Positions 57,868 to 64,000 of a stretch of 64,000 nt of DNA are shown one piece after another (the stretch's first letter is position 1; every line of letters starts with the position of its first letter). Where the stretch lies: contig NC_084814.1 in NCBI RefSeq assembly GCF_963583255.1, positions 22,151,262-22,215,261 on the forward strand, written 5' to 3'. A model generated the notes under the pieces. It searched no databases. It was not told where the DNA came from and worked only from the letters and a program-made list of their open reading frames with translations. Made by a program: the position numbers and the translations under genes. The stretch comes from Pyrus communis. Its lineage: Eukaryota > Streptophyta > Magnoliopsida > Rosales > Rosaceae.

Positions 57868-58088
57868 GATTCTTTGGAATCCGGATTATCTTTTTTGTGA
57901 GGATTTTAAAGATTTATCAATTATGTTTATTTATCATACATTATGCAGTTAAAAAATATTTTAAATATTTTAATTTAAAATAAAACACAAACAATACTTG
58001 ACAAAAACTGATCGCACGATGTACGATAAACAGATACGATTCACAGATCCCTAAAATCCTCACCAAAAGAATCCAGAAAGAATCATGT
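57868..58088. mobile_element. MITE family B, copy 3
   Basis: Shares 'acaatacttgacaaaaactg' and 'gcacgatgtacgataaacag' with the copy at 41640-41823. It lies directly left of the long-TIR element at 58119. Confidence 0.7.
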
Positions 58089-58118
58089 TGGGGTTCTTTG
58101 TATGTCGACTATTATTTT

Positions 58119-59768
58119 AGGGTAAATTAAATTTTAACCCTTCAGGTTTTAGGTCGATTGCAACCTCATACAACATCATTAAAACATTTCAATTTCATAC
58201 ATTTACTTATCATTTTATTTCAATTTCATATATCCGTTAAAAAATCTATTATGTAAACCGTTAAGTGATGTCGTCGTAAATATGAAATCTATATTTGTGC
58301 TGACGTGGCTGCCAAATTTGTGACACGTTGCAAAAAAAAAATTCTATGCATTTAAAAAATAATAATTTACCCTAAAATAATTAATTAAAGCATAGTTTTT
58401 AAGGAAAAAATAACCCCAAAACAAAATCACCCAACTCATCTCTCTCCCTCCTTTCTCTCTCTAAAATTCTCCATCTCGCACAGCCCTAAACTCAGTGGCT
58501 GTTGCCACTGTTCATAGTCTTCTCTGACGATTTTCCCGACCCACCCAGACGACTCAGACAAACCGCTGTTCCCCGTCGACGTCAAACCACCCTCTCCCCT
58601 TCACCAACGCCATCTCTCGGCTTGCAACGCCCCTTTCTTCAAATCTTCCTCAATCTTTTTTTTGGTGAGCGTCAATGAGAACTTAGGGCATTTCCTTCTC
58701 CTTCTTCTTCTTCGGACCCGAAGCCTCTCTCACCAGCTTTGGCGACTTCACGCCATTGTTACGCTCACGCCTTAACGAGGACTAATTTGCCTTCTTCTCC
58801 TCGATTCTCACCTCCTTAGCACCACCGCTGTCGCCCACTGGAGCCCTCTTTGTCCTTAGATTCCACAACCTCCTCTCTGGCGGCTCCGGCGTAAGCGATG
58901 GCGCGACCAGCTATATATCCGTTTGATGGTAGAGCTCATTGAGATCAGAGGGAACAAAAGGAAATAGGGAAGGGTACAAGATGTTAAGTGGAGGGGTAGG
59001 TTGAAGGCTGTAATTGAAGATCTGCAATTACAAATCTATCTTTTGCTTTTTACATATTTTTCTTTCATTTACAAATTTTTAATTTGGTTTATTGATTATT
59101 TCCAGTATTGAAAACTGGAAACGAAAGAGCTCTGCAATGGTGATGGGGAGGGGGCAGCGTGCGAGCAGGTTACCGAAGGTAAAATATGTTGCAGCGGGAG
59201 GAGAAGAGAAGGTGATGGGCTTTGTCTAGCCTTCACCTTCATCCCCAAAAATGGCCGATCTTTGTCCATTTTTTAATTTTTTAAGTTTTTTAATTTTTTT
59301 TGGGATTAAGGTTGGGTGCAGGTTGATCTGGGGAGAGAGAAGGAAGAGGAGGTGACTAGTGGAGGAGAGGGAGAAGGTGGTTCGGGGAGGTGAAGAGGAA
59401 GTAGTGGGTCTCTGGGGAGGGAGAAGGGAGATGAGGTGAAGAAAGTGGAGGAGAGGGAGAAGGTGGGTCGGGGAAGACATGGGTTTTAGGGTTTTTTTTT
59501 TATTTATTATTTATTATTTATAAATTCTTTAATTAATTATTTTTTTAAATGCATAGATTTTTTTGGCCACGTGGCACAAATTTGGCAGCTACGTCATCAC
59601 AAATGTAGATCCCATATTTGCCACGTCATCACTTAACAGATTTTCTAACGGATGTATGAAATTGAAATAAAATGATAAGTAAATGTATACAATTGAAATG
59701 TTTTAAAGATGTTGTATGAGGTTGCAATCGATCTCAAACCAAAGGGGGTAAAATGTAATTTACCCCCT
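58119..59768. mobile_element. Long-TIR (Mutator-like or Pack-MULE-like) element
   Basis: The left 260 bp ('agggtaaattaaattttaac', 'gcaacctcatacaacatc', 'acatttacttatcattttat', 'gacgtggctgccaaatttgt') reappears inverted at 59510-59768 ('gcaacctcatacaacatctt', 'ggcaaatatggg', 'gacgtagctgccaaatttgt'). Such long arms are typical of MULE-type elements. The 1.1-kb interior is GC-rich, pyrimidine- then purine-rich and gene-like but without a recognisable frame, so it may be captured 5'-UTR/exon DNA. I do not see a clear 9-bp target duplication. A single-arm relative is at about 61670-61800. Confidence 0.75.
58400..59500. other. Possible captured host sequence inside the long-TIR element
   Basis: CT-rich then GC-rich DNA from about 58440 to 58930 looks like a gene leader and first exon, and 59330-59480 is GGAGAA-rich. 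The pieces do not give a protein I know, and the 84-codon minus-strand frame near 59226-59480 is low-complexity. Confidence 0.3.
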
Positions 59769-60420
59769 TACACATGGAGATCCACACATCGGTAACCACG
59801 TGGAGCTAAAGGGACTCACCCTACACACAGGGCCAGGGCCAAGTGGACCCACCCATCACATGGTAGTATGGGGTCACTTCCTAGCTCTGATACCATGTAG
59901 AATGATTAGAGAGATGGGCCAAAGGCCCACTTCCAACAACATTGATATTGTCCTAACTTGGTAATTACCACCTGCACAATCCGTCAGGTGTGAGGTTTTA
60001 TCATAAAAGATATCGGTGTTAGTTAGAGTGAAGTTAAGATATTTAAACTATTACTTATCTTTTAGTATCGTCGATGTGGGAGGTCTACACATCGGCAACC
60101 ATGTGGAGCCAAGGGAGACTCACCATATACACGGGGCCAAGGGGCCCATCATTATAGCGCGGCCCCAAGGGGACCCACCCATCACGTGGTAGTACAATAC
60201 GAGTCCGCTCTCTGGCTCTGATAACATGTAGAATTATTAGAGAAACAGGCCAAGAGCCCACTTTCAACAACATCGATATTGTCCCCAACTTGGTAATTAC
60301 CACCTGCACAAATCGTCAGGTGTGAGGTTTAATCACAAAAGGTCTCGGTGTTAGTTAGAGTGTGATAATTCTAATTAAATTGCTTTTCTCCTTTCTCTGT
60401 AGCCGATGTGGGAGTCAACA
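59769..60420 (-). mobile_element. Tandem TRIM array (two full 194-bp LTRs, two internal parts, remnant of a third LTR)
   Basis: On the minus strand an LTR (60420-60227) opens TGTTGACTCCCACATCG and ends ATTCTACA. It is followed by 'tgttatcagagcc', an almost perfect initiator-Met primer-binding site (TGGTATCAGAGC type), then an internal part (60226-60090), a second LTR (60089-59896, also 194 bp), a perfect 'tggtatcagagct' site, a second internal part (59895-59787), and the first 18 bp or so of a third LTR cut off where the long-TIR element begins. No coding frame is present. This is the layout of a terminal-repeat retrotransposon in miniature in tandem. Confidence 0.8.
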
Positions 60421-62240
60421 CTTTTAAAACAACTGAAAACAATTTTGGTAAAAATGTTTTTAGAACTAAATCCTTAGTAAAAATGCAAATGAGTATTGGA
60501 GAAGCACTCAAACTGCATGCTACGTAAGCACTTCAATAGCTTTTGAAACCTAAACACATTTTTTTCTAAAAACGATTTTAATCATTTTAAGAGTACTTCC
60601 AAGAATTCTTTAAATATATACTTATATAACAAAAAATTTCCCTCCAAATATATTTTAATATTTCAAAATTAAAGCCGAGTTTTTGAATGGAGAGAACTAA
60701 TTTGTCAAATAAAAGAATAATAATTGGGAGGGACCGTCTGACCATATTTTTTGTGAAAATATGTCTCAGTGCAAAAAAGTCTCGGTTACATAGTGAAACC
60801 CAGAATGAACTAATGCTAAATAGTCAAGTGCACAGAATTTAGGTTGGTATCTGTCGTGGTCTTATCCCCGTAGACCTGTTGCTGGCAACACTTTGCTCCA
60901 TAATACATGGCATTACTGTACTATAACACACAATATTGACATTCAAATTCAACAGGGGGACCCATTAACGAATTGTGATACAAAAGCAAATTATCGTGAC
61001 AGAGAAGATTGCTGCAAGGGCTGCATCCGGCAGCCATGATATCATGAATAAAAGCCGGTTTTTCAAAGCTAGGTTTTGCAGCTTCTTGTTTTTGGCTTTT
61101 TTTTCATCCAAAACTGTGAAAAAAAGCTGAAGCTGAGTGTTTACCAAACACAAAAACAGCTCCCAGCTTTTTTTGATATCAGCTTTTTTCAGAATCACCT
61201 CAGTACCAAACCAGGTCTAAGGCTCATGATTAAAAGCCTTTATAAACGTTTAATTAATGGTTTATTTATAAAGTCTACCTTGACTCAGGGAACACATCCA
61301 GCCAAATCATGTCTGGTAAGACCTTAGTTAGTGTTTGTTGTTGATAAAATGTTAATGGGTAATGCTAAGGAGATTAACTTTTAAAATTAAATTATGTAAA
61401 TTATATGATGCGATTGTTGATGACTAAATTATTATTGAAATGTTGATTAACGTATTTATTTTAGCCTAAAAATTTGGTCTACCTAGCATTATTCAAAGTT
61501 AATAGAAGATATAACATTGAAAATGAGGGCTAACTGGCAGTTGGTCTACTATAATATTAGATAGTGTATTTATTGTTGGAAAATACATGGGCACTCATTA
61601 GCAAGTATGCACATTTTGATTTTGTCTAATGATATTTTAACACATATTTGAGGATCCCATCAGATTTGAGTGTAATTGTAACCTTATACAACATCTTCAA
61701 AACATTTTATTCTCATACATTTAATACAATTTTATGTCAATTTCATAAAACTATTAAAAAATCTATTAAGTTTATCGTTAAATGATGACGTAGACGAAAT
61801 AAGAAAAGGAACTACAAAAAATAGTGAGTATTTAACTATTATCCTTTATTTGCTGCTTCTTTGATGGGGGCCAATAGAGAATAGCCGTGTGATACTTTTC
61901 TTTGTTATTTGGTTTGGTGTGTAAAGTGCAAGTAACAAAGCAGAGCCGTGCCGCATTTGGAGCCCAAATCGATCACCAATATATAGAAAACTAGCTTTCA
62001 TGCACGTGCTCAAGTATATGTAGGAGATATTTTTTGAATAATGACGTGTTACGTGTAACTGACACGTTTTAAATGTATTTATATGCGTGAATTGACAAAA
62101 GGAAATTTAAATATTTAAAGTAAATAAATAATCTTAGATCATGCTAAAAACAACCACTCACGAACCAATGAAAACAGTTGAATTCACATAACAAAATTGG
62201 TCTTTCAATTTCCATCTACATTCTATTGAATTTATATTAA
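60421..62240. other. Intergenic with DNA-transposon remnants
   Basis: No gene is supported. About 61040-61225 looks like a hAT-type MITE ('aaagccggtttttcaaagct' and 'gcttttttcagaatcacctc' with internal inverted wording); 61670-61800 repeats the arm of the long-TIR element at 58119 ('ccttatacaacatcttcaaa', 'aaaaaatctattaag'). Confidence 0.45.
61670..61800. mobile_element. Single arm of a long-TIR element
   Basis: Wording 'gtaaccttatacaacatctt', 'aaaacattttattctcatac', 'tgatgacgtag' follows the left arm of the element at 58119 in order, with more divergence. No partner arm was found downstream. Confidence 0.6.
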
Positions 62241-62305
62241 GAATAGAGAAAATAATATTTAATAAACAACTGATTGAATCACTTTATTGCTAGCCCATTG
62301 TGAGG
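62241..62305 (+). repeat. 65-bp direct repeat, copy 1, left of the Cassandra array
   Basis: 'gagaaaataatatttaataa' ... 'ttgctagcccattgtgagg' recurs with few changes at 63469-63533. The two copies bracket the Cassandra array. Confidence 0.8.
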
Positions 62306-62403
62306 CTAAGCCCAACCCCTCCCCCTTAATGTAGATAATATCGTTTGTTCAAAAAAAAAAAAAAACAATCATTTGACAATTAATTTGATCACATTATTAT
62401 GCG

Positions 62404-63399
62404 TGTCACATCCCGGCCCGGGGCGGATCACTTCTTGGGCCCGCTCCACCACCGTAGCACCATATTGTCCGCTTTGGGCTTACCATTCTCTCACGGTTGT
62501 ATTTATGGGAACTCATGAGCAACTTCCCAGTGGGTCGCCCATCATGGGATTGCTCTAGCCCCCTTCTCGCTTAACTTCGGAGTTCATACGGAACCCGAAG
62601 CCAGTGAGCTCCCAAAAGGCCTCGTGCTAGGTAGGGATGAGAATATACATATAAGGATCACTCTCCTGGGCGATGTGGGATGTTACAATCCACCCCCCTT
62701 AGGGGCCCGACGTTCTCGTCGGCACACCACGGCCAGGGTTAGGCTCTGATACCAAATTGTCACATCTTGGCCCGGGGCGAATCACTTCCCAGACCCGCTC
62801 CACCACCGTAGCACGATATTGTCCGCTTTGGGCCCTGACCACGCCCTCACGGTTTTGTTTTTAGGAACTCACACGAGAACTTCCTAATGGGTCACCCATT
62901 CTGGGAATGCTCTCGCGCGCTACTCGCTTAACTTCGGAGTTCCCATGGAACTTGAAGCCAGTGAGCTCCCAAAAGGCCTCGTACTAGGTAATGATGGGAA
63001 TATACATATAAGGATCACTCTCCTGGGCGATGTGGGATGTTACAATCCACCCCCCTTAGGGGCTCGACGTCATCGTCGGCACACACGCGGCCAGGGTTAG
63101 GCTGTGATACCAATTTGTCACATCCCGGCCCGGGCGAGACCACTTCCCGGGCCCACTCCACCACCGTAGCACGATATTGTCCGCTTTGGGCTTACCATTC
63201 CCTCACAGTTTTGTTTTTGGGAACTCACGAGTAACTTCCCAGTGGGTCACCCATCATGGGATTGCTCTAGCCCCCTTCTCACTTAACTTCGGAGTTCTTA
63301 CGGAACCTGAAGCCAGTGAGCTCCCAAAAGGCCTCGTGCTAGGTAGGGATGAGAATATACATATAAGGATCACTCCCCTGAACGATGTGGGATGTCACA
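62404..63399 (-). mobile_element. Cassandra TRIM, tandem dimer (LTR-int-LTR-int-LTR)
   Basis: Three LTRs at 62404-62687, 62758-63044 and 63116-63399, each TG...CA, are separated by internal parts of 70-71 bp. Read on the minus strand, each internal part begins with a primer-binding site ('tggtatcagagcc' at 62755-62743; a one-base variant in the other) and ends with a polypurine tract 'aaggggggtggat'. Each LTR holds a segment matching the 3' half of 5S rRNA on the minus strand ('gaactccgaagttaagcg', 'gatgggcgaccc' and variants), the defining mark of Cassandra. The whole array is flanked by a perfect 5-bp duplication 'atgcg' (62399-62403 and 63400-63404). No protein is encoded. Confidence 0.93.
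62507..62610 (-). repeat. 5S rRNA-like segment in Cassandra LTR (one of three)
   Basis: On the minus strand 'actccgaagttaagcgag' then 'gatgggcgacccactgggaa' follow the internal control region and 3' end of plant 5S rRNA. Equivalent segments lie at about 62865-62968 and 63219-63322. The 5' part of 5S rRNA is degenerate, so it is not a 5S gene, though it may keep pol III promoter elements. Confidence 0.85.
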
Positions 63400-63404
63400 A
63401 TGCG

Positions 63405-64000
63405 CTTGTGAAAGATTTTTTTTATAACCGGCATTACACGCCGCTTAAGATGTTTTGAACGTGTTTAAAAATAGAGAAAATAATATTTAATGAACAACTG
63501 ATTGAATCACATTATTGCTAGCCTAGTGTGAGGTACTAATTAAAAATAAAAATAAAAAAATTGTACAAAAGAATTAATTATTAAAAAAACACTGTTAAAA
63601 TGACAAAAATACCCTTGCATTATTTGTGCATTCTTTTAGGTTGTTTTTTTTTTTTTTTTTCGGTTTTGGTTTTGAGGGCATTTTTGTCTAAATATTTTTA
63701 GGGAAGCTTGTGACCCCAAAATGAGTTGTTGACTTTATATATAAAGATATTCGATGTTGCTCCCTTGTTCACATCATTTGGAAAGCTACCTGTAATAGTT
63801 TTATGTTGTTCCTGCATGCATGTTGTACGTATCAATGTGAATCACGTAGGGCCGTAATTAGTATTGAAAAAACATGCACAGCCACGATGTTTCCTACTCT
63901 GGATAAATCGAGTATTGAAAAAACATCCAACGATGTTTCCTAATCTGGATACATCGAATCCAACACAAATCTCCTTCTTTAGTCTATAAGCATTGTGATT
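63405..64000. other. Intergenic to window end
   Basis: No gene is supported. A T run lies at about 63642-63660 and a 51-bp tandem duplication ('agtattgaaaaaacat' ... 'cgatgtttcct') at about 63860-63957. Confidence 0.5.
63469..63533 (+). repeat. 65-bp direct repeat, copy 2, right of the Cassandra array
   Basis: Second copy of 62241-62305, ending 'ttgctagcctagtgtgagg'. After it the two contexts diverge. Confidence 0.8.

Noticed and set aside
59226..59480. 84-codon Ser/Pro/Leu-rich minus-strand ORF
   Set aside because: Low-complexity frame from a GGAGAA-rich stretch inside the long-TIR element.
62404..63399. 5S rRNA genes and small ORFs (62373-62558, 63037-63234, 63177-63458)
   Set aside because: Only the 3' half of 5S is recognisable and it lies inside LTRs with primer-binding sites and polypurine tracts; the ORFs are chance frames in Cassandra repeats.
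1..64000. CRISPR arrays, bacterial operons, organelle insertions
   Set aside because: No spaced identical repeats, no ribosome-binding-site-led gene strings and no stretch resembling plastid or mitochondrial genes were seen.

Overview
The window is plant nuclear DNA, almost certainly from a rosaceous tree of the apple/pear type (Malus/Pyrus-like). This is inferred from intron-rich plant genes (EXECUTER, SIS3, CASP-like, BURP), AT-rich intergenic DNA full of MITEs, a Tat-lineage Ty3/gypsy element with an antisense extra ORF, and Cassandra TRIM repeats with 5S-like segments. The genus is inference from sequence style; no search was run.

Layout. (1) 1-8504: 3' two-thirds of a Tat-like Ty3/gypsy retrotransposon on the + strand: integrase end, a 3.4-kb block of host-gene fragments (unknown gene, NBS-LRR leucine-rich repeats, unknown gene, plastidic glucose transporter), an antisense coiled-coil ORF, polypurine tract and a 1008-bp 3' LTR. 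(2) 8715-11295: kinesin light chain-related gene (minus). (3) 12.6-17.1 kb: gene-poor with MITEs. (4) 17.1-17.6 kb: frameshifted F-box pseudogene; 18520-18599: tRNA-Leu(UAG); 19110-19376: tRNA-derived SINE. (5) 19726-22861: Raf-like (HT1-type) kinase gene, minus, 3 exons. (6) 23.5-31.1 kb: gene-free, several MITEs. (7) 31108-32699: CASP-like 4A gene, minus, 3 exons, one GC-AG intron. (8) 34736-40116: EXECUTER gene (EX2-like), minus, 11 exons. (9) 42233-45155: SIS3-type RING-H2 E3 ligase gene, minus, 10 exons. (10) 45925-47667: decayed phosphoglycerate-mutase-family pseudogene. (11) 51650-53675: polygalacturonase non-catalytic beta-subunit (BURP) gene, plus, 2 exons. (12) 54781-56368: PIF/Harbinger element carrying only a broken ORF1. 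(13) 58119-60420: a long-TIR element abutting a tandem TRIM array; 62404-63399: tandem Cassandra array LTR-int-LTR-int-LTR with one perfect 5-bp target duplication.

The intact host genes are independent housekeeping, signalling or cell-wall genes; they do not form a pathway. From memory, EX2 and KLCR3 are also neighbours in Arabidopsis (At1g27510/At1g27500), so their co-occurrence here may be ancient microsynteny expanded by repeats. The most unusual structures are the chimeric gene-capture block inside the Tat element with its antisense ORF, and the two tandem TRIM arrays. Exon borders were set by hand from GT/GC-AG signals, frame continuity and family similarity recalled from memory; none has transcript support here.
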